Part shown: one piece after another, positions 33,609 to 41,814 of the stretch
Numbering within the stretch: position 1 is the first letter of the stretch
Layout of the letters: each line of letters opens with the position of its first letter
DNA from: an uncultured archaeon
GTDB lineage: Archaea; Thermoproteota; Bathyarchaeia; 40CM-2-53-6; CALIRQ01
Assembly: GCA_938042195.1 (NCBI GenBank)
Contig: CALIRQ010000005.1
Location: forward strand, 27,717-91,716
DNA length: 64,000 bases
Reading direction: 5' to 3'
Program-made: the position numbers and the translations under genes
Notes under the pieces: model-generated
Databases searched by the model: none
What the model saw: the letters and a program-made list of their open reading frames with translations, nothing else
What the model was told of the DNA's origin: nothing

Positions 33609-34943
33609 TCACAGCTTCCTGATGTACCTCTCCACCTCCCAGGGGCTCACCTGCATCCGATACAGATCCCATTCCTTGCGCTTCTCATCCAAGAAGTTCT
33701 TGAAGAGCGCCTCGCCCAGAGCCTCCCTGACGAGCGTCCCGTTCTCCATCTCCCTGAGGCTATGCCCGAACGACTCCGGGAGGGTATCTATGCCCCTCCT
33801 CCTCCGCTCCTCATGGCCCATCTGATATAGGTTTAGGTCCGTCGGCTCCGGGGGCTCTATCCGCCTTTTTATCCCCTCGAGCCCGGCCATGCAAAGGACC
33901 GCGAATTGGAGGTATGGGTTCCCAGCCGGATCTGGGCTCCTTATCTCGACCCTCGCCGCCTCGGGCCGCCCCCCGAAATCCGGGACCCTTATCAGGGGCG
34001 ATCGATTCCTATACCCCCAAGCCAGGTAAACGGGCGCCTCGTAGCCCGGGACGAGCCTCTTATAGGAATTGGGCCAAGAGGAGAGGACGGCGCTCATCTC
34101 CTTCCCATACCTTATCTGGCCCCCTATGAAGTAAAGGGCCTCCTTTGAGAGGAAGCCCGTGTCGGGGTTATCGTCGAAGAAGGCGTTCCTACCGTCAAGG
34201 CTCCAGAAGCTTTGATGGACGTGCATACCGGAGCCGTTCACGCCGTAGAAGGGCTTTGGCATGAACGTGGCGATGAACCCATTTTTGGCGGCCACGGATT
34301 TTATGATCATCTTGACCGTTATCGCGTTATCGGCCGTCTTCAGGGCCTCGTCGTACCTGAAGTCTATCTCATGCTGCCCCAGCGCGACCTCGTGATGGCT
34401 AAGCTCGACCTCTATACCGAAGCCCTGCGCCAGGTTGGCGATCTCGTTCCTCAGGTCCTCCGTCAGATCGCTCGGGTGGAGGTCGAAGTACCCGGCCATA
34501 TCGATCGGCGTCGGGATCGGGCCGTCAATATCCTTCAGCAAAAAGAACTCCATCTCCGGGGCGCATTTGAATATGTAGCCAGCCTCGCGGCATTTCTCAA
34601 GGGCCCTTTGGAGGGCGTATCTCGGATCGCATTCAAATCTCCTTCCATCGGGCGAGTATATATCGCATATGAACCGGCATTCATCGGGCTTCCCGGGGAT
34701 CTTCGCATATGTCGATGGATCCGGGAAAAGCACCAGGTCCGACTCCTCAATCGGCCTATACCCGGTGACCGACGATCCATCGAACGTTTGCCCGTTGTGG
34801 AAGATCCTCTCGAGGTTTTTGGCGTTGACCGATAGGCTCTTCAGGATGCCGTTTATGTCGACGAATTGGAGCCTAGCGAACTTTATCCCCGCCGCCCTGA
34901 TGTCCCTCAGGACCTCCTCCGCGAGCTCATCCCTTTTAGACAT
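33609..34943 (-). CDS. glnA: Glutamine synthetase, type I
   Basis: 444 residues. FDGSSVTGYRPIEESDLVLF, the metal-binding PEMEFFLL, the GSGMHVHQSFWSLDG ammonium/ATP region, NSYKRLVPGYEAPVYLAW and VEIRSPDPAGNPYLQFAVL are all standard type I motifs. It makes glutamine from glutamate, ammonia and ATP as a dodecamer. The adenylylation tyrosine site of bacterial enzymes is not needed in archaea. Start ATG 34943, 20-odd bases downstream of an AT-rich promoter (ATAGTATATAAAATTT, 34972-34987, read on the minus strand as a TATA region). It is a monocistronic-looking gene; the APS-kinase-like gene begins about 105 bases downstream. Confidence 0.96.
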   Translation of the reverse strand: MSKRDELAEEVLRDIRAAGIKFARLQFVDINGILKSLSVNAKNLERIFHNGQTFDGSSVTGYRPIEESDLVLFPDPSTYAKIPGKPDECRFICDIYSPDGRRFECDPRYALQRALEKCREAGYIFKCAPEMEFFLLKDIDGPIPTPIDMAGYFDLHPSDLTEDLRNEIANLAQGFGIEVELSHHEVALGQHEIDFRYDEALKTADNAITVKMIIKSVAAKNGFIATFMPKPFYGVNGSGMHVHQSFWSLDGRNAFFDDNPDTGFLSKEALYFIGGQIRYGKEMSAVLSSWPNSYKRLVPGYEAPVYLAWGYRNRSPLIRVPDFGGRPEAARVEIRSPDPAGNPYLQFAVLCMAGLEGIKRRIEPPEPTDLNLYQMGHEERRRRGIDTLPESFGHSLREMENGTLVREALGEALFKNFLDEKRKEWDLYRMQVSPWEVERYIRKL

Positions 34944-35424
34944 TTTTATCCAAACAAGCCCTATACGCGAATAGTATATAAAATTTCTGCAAAATTAAAT
35001 GAACATTTTTTGAATTTATTTTAAAAATCATTGATTAATCATACAGAACAACCCCTCCGCGAATCGAACGGGACGAGCGGGATCAGCGCGAGGCCCCGCG
35101 GCGTTCCCCCCATCCCTTTATAACGCCGTAGCCCCCTATAGGGGTGGTCGCAAAGGGGCCATCTTGAATGAAATCAAAAGAATTCAAATGAATCAAATTC
35201 AGGCCGAAAGGGGCCAATTTTGGGCCTCATTTCGGCGAAAGGGGCTCAAATCAAAAGAAAAAATGACATAGGCGAAGGGTGGCTGAATGGATCGGGATTG
35301 GGCTGGGTGGATGGCCGCGCCATCCATTCCCTTATGAGCCGGGCTAAGCGAGTTTAGAGAAATTGATTGGGGGCCATCGAGGCCCTCGGCCATTGAACGC
35401 AATGGCATATTTTGCAGAACCAAG
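34944..35424. other. Long spacer between glnA and tRNA-Gln
   Basis: 481 bases. An AT-rich part (34972-35045) holds the glnA promoter. The remainder has a recurring AAAGGGGC unit (near 35153, 35208 and 35239) with CAAATCAAAAGAA-like stretches between, and the hairpin at 35203-35236. No coding frame is convincing. It may encode an untranslated RNA. Confidence 0.5.
35203..35236. other. Stem-loop
   Basis: GCCGAAAGGGGCC at 35203-35215 can pair with GGGCCTCATTTCGGC at 35222-35236, with a loop of AATTTT between; outer arms GCCGAAA and TTTCGGC are perfect. It is flanked by further AAAGGGGC units and could belong to an RNA gene or a terminator on either strand. Confidence 0.55.
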
Positions 35425-35573
35425 TGGTAGCCCGGGGGAGATTCGAACTCCCGTCGGCGGGTTTCCACGGCGGGCGCCGCCCTCGCCCGCCTCCAAAGCC
35501 CGCAACTCAAGGGGCCTAGCCCTTGCTTGTCCGCTACATTCGGCGCAGGCTCCGCCTCCTGCTCCACCGGGCT
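35425..35573 (-). tRNA. tRNA-Gln (anticodon TTG) with three introns
   Basis: On the minus strand the acceptor strands AGCCCGG (35567-35573) and CCGGGCT (35429-35435) pair perfectly; discriminator A and encoded CCA end at 35425. The T arm is GGGAG-TTCGAAT-CTCCC (35436-35452). The anticodon arm is GCGGG (35499-35503), loop CTTTGG then A, and CCCGC (35457-35461); the anticodon is TTG at 35494-35496. To restore a normal D arm (TGGTGTAGCGGACAAGCA) and anticodon loop, three insertions must be removed: about 35539-35563 (25 bases, after position 10), 35506-35523 (18 bases, after about 24) and 35463-35492 (30 bases, canonical 37/38). Exact ends may shift by one or two bases. TTTAATTT at 35611-35618 is the likely promoter box. 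Confidence 0.88.
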
Positions 35574-35687
35574 GGCAATCCCCGGGCCGATCTTGGCTCC
35601 CCAAGGGCACAAATTAAACCTTATCCAAGCGGGCGGGCATGGGAGGCCGTTTTTATTCCGCCGCCCTAGCCCTCGATTTGGGGAGCC

Positions 35688-36647
35688 ATGCCGCGGGATG
35701 CGGAGGAGATCAGGGATCACGAGCTCTTCGAGGGGATCACGGCCAGGGATTTGGTCAAACAGATGAAGGCCGCTTGGGGCTTCACGGCCGGGAAGCTGGC
35801 CTTAGGGGTGGAGATATTGGAGGAGATGGCCTTGGACCGGGATTGCATCCGCCTCCTCTCCTTCCCGGCCTGCATAATGGCGACGGGGACGCGCGGGGTC
35901 CTTAAGGAGCTGTTGAGGAGGCGGTTGTTCGATGCCGTCGTAACGACCTGCGGGACCCTCGACCACGACATCGCCAGGAGCTGGGGCTCTTATTATAAGG
36001 GATCCTTCGATATGGACGACGAGGCCCTATACGATAAGGGCATCAACCGCCTCGGCAACGTCCTGATTCCCCATGAGGGCTATGGGGCCCTGATAGAGGG
36101 GAAGATGCGCGAGCTGCTAACGGACCTTTGGGAGGAAGGCATCAGGTCGATATCCACGCGGGAGCTCTGCTGGGAGATAGGCCGGAGGATCTGCTCCAAG
36201 GATTCCCTCTTATATTGGGCGGCGGAGAACAGGATCCCGGTTTTCATACCGGGCATTACGGACGGGGCGGTTGGCCATCAGATATGGATCTTTTCCCAAA
36301 CCCATCCGCTGGCGATAGATCCATGGAGGGACGAGCGCGAGATCGGGGATTTGATCTTCTCTAGGAAGAGGGCGGGGGCCTTAGTGATAGGCGGTGGCAT
36401 ATCGAAGCATCATACGATCTGGTGGAGCCAATTCAGGGGCGGGCTGGATTACGCCGTGTATTTGACCAGCGCGGTCGAATGGGACGGCAGCCTCTCCGGG
36501 GCCAGGGTCAAGGAGGCCGTTTCTTGGGGGAAGGTCAAGAAAGGGGCCAAGAGGGTCACGGTCGAAGGCGAGGCTACCGTTCTATTACCCCTGATGATCG
36601 CTTCCTTGCTGACGGAGTTGGGGGAGCGGGGTCCCCGGGGGCCTTGA
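35688..36647 (+). CDS. Deoxyhypusine synthase
   Basis: 319 residues. It transfers the aminobutyl group of spermidine to a lysine of translation factor aIF5A using NAD. Visible: AACIMATGTRG-type NAD region (SFPACIMATGTRGVLKE), TTCGTLDHDIAR, the substrate loop FIPGITDGAVGHQIW, and the active-site lysine in VIGGGISKHHTIWW. Length is normal. ATG 35688 begins about 115 bases after the tRNA 5' end, on the opposite strand, so the two share a promoter region. Confidence 0.95.
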   Translation: MPRDAEEIRDHELFEGITARDLVKQMKAAWGFTAGKLALGVEILEEMALDRDCIRLLSFPACIMATGTRGVLKELLRRRLFDAVVTTCGTLDHDIARSWGSYYKGSFDMDDEALYDKGINRLGNVLIPHEGYGALIEGKMRELLTDLWEEGIRSISTRELCWEIGRRICSKDSLLYWAAENRIPVFIPGITDGAVGHQIWIFSQTHPLAIDPWRDEREIGDLIFSRKRAGALVIGGGISKHHTIWWSQFRGGLDYAVYLTSAVEWDGSLSGARVKEAVSWGKVKKGAKRVTVEGEATVLLPLMIASLLTELGERGPRGP

Positions 36648-36785
36648 GGCGGGACATGGCGAGCTGAGCCTAGGGCGACCTATCCGAAGGGGATCGCCAT
36701 CCCAAGCCATCCGGCCCAAGGAAGCGGTCAGCAGCTCAGACGAAAAGGGTATAAATCGGGATGGGGGATCTGGGCCCGAGGGGAG

Positions 36786-37040
36786 ATGGCGAATCGAGCG
36801 CTGTTCGACTTGGGCCTGCTCCTCGTGATCTCGGGGTTCGCGCTCGCCTTCATCGCTTCCCTCTCGCTCTTGGCCTCTTCTCTCCGCGGCGGGGTCAAGG
36901 GCGGGGGGGCGATCCTCATAGGGCCGATACCGATAATCTTCGGGACCGAGGGGTTCCCAAGGGCCATGCTGCTGTTCGCGTTGGCGATCGCGGCGATCTT
37001 CGCGCTTGTGGCGATCCTGCCGCTCCTCTGGAGGGTGTAG
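36786..37040 (+). CDS. DUF131 small membrane protein
   Basis: 84 residues, almost all membrane: LGLLLVISGFALAFIASLSL, then the family signature GAILIGPIPIIFGT, then LLFALAIAAIFALVAILPLL. DUF131 is an archaeal family of unknown role. TATA box GGGTATAAAT at 36747-36756 and ATG 36786. The stop is TAG, five bases before the GTG of the second DUF131 gene, so this is a tandem duplication within one operon. Confidence 0.85.
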   Translation: MANRALFDLGLLLVISGFALAFIASLSLLASSLRGGVKGGGAILIGPIPIIFGTEGFPRAMLLFALAIAAIFALVAILPLLWRV

Positions 37041-37045
37041 CCATC

Positions 37046-37462
37046 GTGGGAGGCCCGACCGCGTGCGAGGTTTGCGGATCCGGTGAGGCCAGATACGTTT
37101 GCCGCCATTGCAACAGAAGGATTTGCGAGAGATGTCTCGACCCGAGGGATTGGACCTGCTTGGAATGCAAGGCCGTGGGCGCGCTGATGGAGGGTCCGGT
37201 CGGATCGGGCCCATGGCCACTGAGCCTGTCCCTCCTCGCCCTCCTCTTCAGCTTCGCGCTGATATTCATCGGCATGGCGCTGATCGCCCTTTCATCAGTG
37301 AGGGGGCAGGGGTTCGGCTTGATATTGATAGGGCCAATGCCGATAATCCTCGGGACCGGCTCGGAAGTCCCCTCGAGGGTTCTTGTGGGGCTCGCCCTGA
37401 TCCTTTCGCTCGCATTCCTAATCTATGCCCTCACGAGGGGGCGAAGGAGCGCTTGGGCTTGA
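37046..37462 (+). CDS. Zinc-ribbon plus DUF131 membrane protein
   Basis: 138 residues. The N-terminal 45 residues hold four cysteine pairs, CEVC, CRHC, CERC and CLEC, a double zinc-binding module like B-box or AN1-type folds. The rest repeats the DUF131 layout of the preceding gene, with LILIGPMPIILGT between two hydrophobic helices and a basic end (TRGRRSAWA). The start GTG 37046 has GGAGGGTG (37030-37037) nine bases before it. The zinc head suggests binding of protein or RNA at the membrane; this is inference. Confidence 0.8.
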   Translation: MGGPTACEVCGSGEARYVCRHCNRRICERCLDPRDWTCLECKAVGALMEGPVGSGPWPLSLSLLALLFSFALIFIGMALIALSSVRGQGFGLILIGPMPIILGTGSEVPSRVLVGLALILSLAFLIYALTRGRRSAWA

Positions 37463-37563
37463 GGGCCCATATGTGAGGGCCTCGATTAGATGCCCGCGGC
37501 CCTTCCTGCTGGGGCATCGCCCAGCCATGGCCGGAGGAACGAACCCCGGAGGGCGTTTCCGCC

Positions 37564-37842
37564 TCAAACCTCGCGCTTTAGATTGAAGGGCCTCCCGGAT
37601 TCCGCTATGCCCTCAGGTAGCTTATCCCTCCATTTCTTGAGGAAGCTCAGATCCTCCTCTTCCTTCCTGAGCTCATCCGGGAGCATATGCGGTATGCCAT
37701 CGATTATCGGATAATACCTCATGCAGGCCCTGCAGGTTATCAGCCCCTCCTCGATCTCCTCCCCCTCCTCGAATACGAATAATTCGAGATCCGGGTTCTT
37801 GCAAATGGGGCATGCAAGATAATTCATCAGCCTCCTTCTCAA
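37564..37842 (-). CDS. Trm112-family zinc protein
   Basis: 92 residues. The pattern LACPICKNPDLEL ... GLITCRACMRYYPIIDGIP with HMLP is the Trm112p-like zinc domain, a small activator that binds and stabilises methyltransferases acting on tRNA, rRNA or release factor. ATG 37842 is used; ATG 37827, just before NYLACPIC, is the more usual family start. The methyltransferase partner is not visible beside it; upstream on the same strand is a nucleotide-sugar dehydrogenase. Confidence 0.88.
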   Translation of the reverse strand: MRRRLMNYLACPICKNPDLELFVFEEGEEIEEGLITCRACMRYYPIIDGIPHMLPDELRKEEEDLSFLKKWRDKLPEGIAESGRPFNLKREV

Positions 37843-37897
37843 CGCCGCTCCCCATTCCCCCCTGCCCGAGTGGGCATTAAAACGAAGCGGCCGGCGC

Positions 37898-39280
37898 TCA
37901 CCTGGACCAGATCCCCCTCCCCACGCCCCTATAGATGAACCCCGCCTTCTCTGCCTCTGCCGGATCGATTATATGGGCGCAATCCACCAAGCAAGGGGAT
38001 TTCGCCATATTCGATGCCAATCCCCTGACGTCGAGGCTCTTGAACTCTTCATGCGGCACCGTTATGACCGCGCAATGGGCCCCCGAAACCGTTTGGAGCA
38101 GAGTCGGCTCGGAGCTGAGGCCCATCTTTAAGAGCTCCGCCCTCGAGAAATGCGGATCATAGGCCTTGACCATGGCCCCCCTCCTGGACAGGATTTTGGC
38201 GAGCTCTAAGGAGGGCGAGGACCTCGCCTCCTTCACGTTCGCCCTGAACGCTACCCCTAGAATGCAAATTCTGGCCCTCCTGAGGGGCCTCCCGCTGGCC
38301 CTCAGGGCATCGGCGCAAAGCCTAACGACATGCCTCGGCATGTCCTCGTTCAAATGCCTCGACTCCATTACCAGCTTCAAGGCAACGCCGTGCTCGCTCG
38401 CGGATGAAGCCAATAGGTACGGATAAACAGGCAGGCAATGCCCCCCAACGCCCGCGCCGGGGACATGGAGGTGAGAATACGGCTGGGTATTGGCCGCCCT
38501 CATGGCCTCCATGTAATCGATCCCGAGCCTCTCGCTTAATATCGCCAACTCGTTCGCGAGGGCTATGTTCACATCCCTATAAACGGCCTCGAAGAGCTTC
38601 ACCGCCTCAGCGGTCCTTATGTCCCTCACCTTGACAACCCCCCCTTTCGTCATGACCTCCTTTATCGCGGCGGCCGCTTCGAGGCTTTTGGAATCGATCC
38701 CGCCGACGACCCTCGGATATGTTTGCAGGTCCTGCAACGCCCTCCCGGCCATGGCCCTTATCGGGCTATAGGCCAGCCCATAATCCCGCCCCGCCTTGAG
38801 GCCCGATGCCTTCTCGATGGTTCCGCCGACGGCCCTCTCGGTCACCCCCGGGCCGCAGGTGCTCTCCAATATCACCAGCGAGCCCTCCGTCATCCCTTCT
38901 GCGATCTCCTTCGATGCCTTCTCTATGGCCCTATAATCCGCTCCCCCATCCCTCCCAACGGCCGTTGGCACTATTATGATGAAAGCATCGCTTTCGGCCG
39001 CGGCCGCGGTCACATCCGATGTGGCCTTCAGCCTCCCCCCCTTGACCAACCTCTCCAACAATTGCTTGAGCCCCGGCTCTTGGATCGCGGGTTCCCCGTT
39101 AGAAATCGCCCGAACGACTTCCTCATCGGAGTCGACCCCAATTACCTTAGCCCCCCTATCAGCGAGTATGCAAGCCGTCGGAAGCCCCATCCACCCCAGG
39201 CCCACGACCGCTACGCGCAAGCTCCCGGAGGCTATGGCGCTTTTTATCCCCTCCGGGGGCATCCCCATCAGATTGCTCAA
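37898..39280 (-). CDS. UDP-sugar (UDP-ManNAc/UDP-GlcNAc type) 6-dehydrogenase
   Basis: 460 residues. The N-terminal Rossmann motif is VAVVGLGWMGLPTACILA; the middle domain has the oxidising cysteine in GVGGHCLPVYPYLL and the lysine/asparagine region VKLFEAVYRDVNIALANELA; the C-terminal domain begins near ILGVAFRANVKEARSSPSLE. It oxidises the C6 hydroxyl of a UDP-sugar to a uronic acid, most likely UDP-N-acetylmannosamine by similarity to WecC. The usual ESTV.PGTT is ESTCGPGVT here and the usual VDPY is VYPY. Products feed cell-surface glycans, in line with the transferase genes that follow. Confidence 0.9.
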   Translation of the reverse strand: MSNLMGMPPEGIKSAIASGSLRVAVVGLGWMGLPTACILADRGAKVIGVDSDEEVVRAISNGEPAIQEPGLKQLLERLVKGGRLKATSDVTAAAAESDAFIIIVPTAVGRDGGADYRAIEKASKEIAEGMTEGSLVILESTCGPGVTERAVGGTIEKASGLKAGRDYGLAYSPIRAMAGRALQDLQTYPRVVGGIDSKSLEAAAAIKEVMTKGGVVKVRDIRTAEAVKLFEAVYRDVNIALANELAILSERLGIDYMEAMRAANTQPYSHLHVPGAGVGGHCLPVYPYLLASSASEHGVALKLVMESRHLNEDMPRHVVRLCADALRASGRPLRRARICILGVAFRANVKEARSSPSLELAKILSRRGAMVKAYDPHFSRAELLKMGLSSEPTLLQTVSGAHCAVITVPHEEFKSLDVRGLASNMAKSPCLVDCAHIIDPAEAEKAGFIYRGVGRGIWSR

Positions 39281-39490
39281 TCCCTCCCCAGCCCTCCGGA
39301 TGAGCTAGGCGTTGGGAAGCTCCATCGCATCCATTAATAGAACTTTCCGAAGGCGTGGGGCCTTGAGGGCTTATCGGGGAGATCCGGCGCGAGGGGCATC
39401 GATGACCCTCATCCGACGGGGGTCATGAGGCAGCGGGCGGTTTTAAATAAAGGGCCCATTGCAAATCTCGCGACAATCGGTGGGGCCGGC

Positions 39491-40528
39491 TTGCGGATAT
39501 GGCTCGATATACTAACGCCCAAGCAGGCGAACATGCTCGGCCTCCTCTCCGATAGGCTCTCGAGCGCGGGCGCCGAGGTAGGGATAACAGCGAGGCGCTA
39601 TCGGGAGTTGACCCAATTGTTGAGGATCAAGGGGATCGGGGCCAAGCTCATCGGGGAGCATGGGGGCGGCGATCTATATTCGAAGCTATCGGCGAGCGCC
39701 GAGAGGATCCTATCGCTCGCCAGGTTCGCCAAGCGCTTCGCCCCCGATTTGGCCGTTTCCTTCTCATCGCCCGAGTGCGCGAGGGTCGCGTTCGGCCTGG
39801 GCGTAAAGCATTATTGCATCAGCGACTCCCCCCATGCGGTCGCCGTTTCGAGGCTTACGATACCGATCTCCGAGAAGCTCTTCTCGCCCAAGATAATCCC
39901 AAAGGCGGCTTGGGAGCGGTATGGGATATCCCGGGATTCGATAATACAATATAACGCGCTCGATCCGGCGGCTTGGATAATGGCCAATTCCCCAAAGCCG
40001 GCTCCGGAGGACGGCCTCGTGGTCTTCAGGCCGGAGGAGGCGAGGGCATCGTATTTGCTAAGGGGGGAGAGCGACCTCGGCTTCCTTAGGGATTTCCTGG
40101 GGCGCCTCCTCGAGCTCGATGCGGGGGCGAGGGTGCTCATAGCCCCCCGCTACGATCCGGCGGAGTTCTTGGGCCTGGAGAGGTCATTCCGGAACGTCTC
40201 CGTCCTCAGATCCGTCGTGGATGGCGTGGAGCTCCTGCGCCGGGCCTCCGCATTCGTGGGGAGGGGCGGGACGATGACCGCCGAGGCCGCCCTGATGGGG
40301 ATCCCAACGATCTCCTGCTACCCCTTGGCCCCGACCTTCGTCGAGAGATACTTGATCAGGGTTGGGCTCGTGAGGAGGATCCCGGATCCGAAAAGGGCTG
40401 CCGAGGCGGCGGCGAGGGTACTTAGGGATCCATCCCATCGGACAAGGGCGAGCGGGCTCGCCTCGGAACTCCTATCGAGGATGGAGGATCCGATAGAGGT
40501 CATAGCGAGGGGGATCCTAGGCCGCTGA
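39491..40528 (+). CDS. DUF354 glycosyltransferase-like protein
   Basis: 345 residues from TTG 39491. The opening RIWLDILTPKQANMLGLLSD is the DUF354 signature (usually WIDILTPKQ), followed by an N-terminal Rossmann half and a C-terminal half with VGRGGTMTAEAALMGIPTIS, the nucleotide-sugar-binding type motif. Archaeal DUF354 proteins are predicted GT-B glycosyltransferases found in surface polysaccharide clusters. Open frame continues upstream to 39425, but a TATA box (TTTTAAATAAA, about 39441-39451) lies there, so the TTG just before the conserved start is better. Its 3' end overlaps the convergent small membrane gene by 12 bases. Confidence 0.85.
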   Translation: MRIWLDILTPKQANMLGLLSDRLSSAGAEVGITARRYRELTQLLRIKGIGAKLIGEHGGGDLYSKLSASAERILSLARFAKRFAPDLAVSFSSPECARVAFGLGVKHYCISDSPHAVAVSRLTIPISEKLFSPKIIPKAAWERYGISRDSIIQYNALDPAAWIMANSPKPAPEDGLVVFRPEEARASYLLRGESDLGFLRDFLGRLLELDAGARVLIAPRYDPAEFLGLERSFRNVSVLRSVVDGVELLRRASAFVGRGGTMTAEAALMGIPTISCYPLAPTFVERYLIRVGLVRRIPDPKRAAEAAARVLRDPSHRTRASGLASELLSRMEDPIEVIARGILGR

Positions 40529-40777
40529 GCCCCGCCCCCGGACCCTCCTCCAAAAATACAGCTCCGTTATCCTCTTCCAAAAGTAAAGCCAAACTAGGAT
40601 GGAGGCGATGCCTATTGCGATCTTCGCGGCATTGGTGGCCGCGAGCCAAATCTGGCCCCCCCTTGGGCTCGGGATTGGGATCACCACGAGGAACAAAAGA
40701 TATAGCTCGGCCATGAGGAGGCCCCATACGGATGCCATTATCAGGGCGATTTCCAAGATCCTCCCCAACCATCTCAC
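40517..40777 (-). CDS. Small two-helix membrane protein
   Basis: 86 residues, family not recognised. Hydrophobic segments IALIMASVWGLLMAELYLLF and AAKIAIGIASILVWLYFW are followed by a basic end (KRITELYFWRRVRGRG). It overlaps the stop of the MraY/AglH-like gene by four bases (ATGA), so it is translated with it and may help that transferase or an associated flippase. Confidence 0.65.
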   Translation of the reverse strand: MRWLGRILEIALIMASVWGLLMAELYLLFLVVIPIPSPRGGQIWLAATNAAKIAIGIASILVWLYFWKRITELYFWRRVRGRGSAA

Positions 40778-41778
40778 CCGGGGATCAGGGCCGCGAAGGT
40801 CAGGATCGCCAAAGCGGATGATATGGCCGTCAGGGCAATCATCGCCTTAACAACCTCATCCTCCCTCAGGGGACCGCCGGCTAATATGACCCTCGCGAGC
40901 GTTATCGGGGCCCCTTCGTCCAAGGTGGCGGCCAACCTCCCATCCGCCTCCAACCTCACGGGCCTCCGCTTAGCCTGCCTGCGCTCGTAAAGGCCCCCCA
41001 TCGAGGATAGCCCATAGAAGGCGTTCATTATATGGGGCATCATGGCGACGGCCGTCGGGACCTCTATCCCGCCGATTATGGCCAAGGCCCCGATCGATGC
41101 GCCGACGCAGAGATCGCCCACGTCCCCGATGAATACCTTGGCCGGATATCGGTTAAGGCGATGGAGGGCCAAGAGGGAGCCCAAGATGGCGAGCGGAAGG
41201 GGGACGAGGCCCCATTTGCCCGAGAGCGATAGAAGCAGGGCCATACCCGCTAGGATTATGCTGCAGGTCCCGGTCATGCTCCCGTTGAATACGTCCATCA
41301 TGTTCACGGCGTTTGCCGTGACCGATATACCCAAGGGTATGGCCAATGGATAAACCAGCGTCAACCTCGTCCTCCCTATGAAGGGGAGGGATGGGAACGG
41401 GGAGTAGGCCCTCAGGGCCAATATCGGGATCCCGGCCAAGGCCAGCAGCAAGGGCTTCAGCTTCGGCCCCATGGGCCTCAGGTCGTCCCTCGCCCCCACG
41501 AGGGCCGAGATGGAGGCAACCCCGAGGAGGGCCAGGGCCGGGCCCGCCTCTCGGAAGCCGGAGAGGGGGATTAGGGCGAGGATAGAGATCGCCATTGATA
41601 TCGGAACGACCAATCCGCACATCTCCGGCAACGGCGGCCTCCCCGGCTTATGCGCGTCCTCCCCAATGATCCCCCTTTTGCGGAGGGCCTTCGAAAGGGG
41701 TGGCAATAGGGCGCGGGTGGATAGGAAGCCCAGCGCGAACAGGGCCGATGCCGCTATGGCCGCCGAGGTTGGATCCAA
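40774..41778 (-). CDS. Polyprenyl-phosphate sugar-1-phosphate transferase (MraY/WecA/AglH family)
   Basis: 334 residues with about ten membrane helices. Loop motifs of the family are visible: DAHKPGRPPLPEMCG (usual DxxHK.. PxxGG), VNMMDVFNGSMTG (the NxxDxxDGL-like catalytic loop) and KVFIGDVGDLCVGA (usual FMGDxGS). It loads a sugar phosphate, probably HexNAc-1-P, onto the dolichyl phosphate carrier at the start of N-glycan or surface glycan synthesis. It starts about 35 bases downstream of the nucleotidyltransferase gene and overlaps the small membrane gene. Confidence 0.9.
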   Translation of the reverse strand: MDPTSAAIAASALFALGFLSTRALLPPLSKALRKRGIIGEDAHKPGRPPLPEMCGLVVPISMAISILALIPLSGFREAGPALALLGVASISALVGARDDLRPMGPKLKPLLLALAGIPILALRAYSPFPSLPFIGRTRLTLVYPLAIPLGISVTANAVNMMDVFNGSMTGTCSIILAGMALLLSLSGKWGLVPLPLAILGSLLALHRLNRYPAKVFIGDVGDLCVGASIGALAIIGGIEVPTAVAMMPHIMNAFYGLSSMGGLYERRQAKRRPVRLEADGRLAATLDEGAPITLARVILAGGPLREDEVVKAMIALTAISSALAILTFAALIPG

Positions 41779-41814
41779 CGCCGTTCACGAGTTCGGCCCA
41801 TTGAATTGAGGCCC

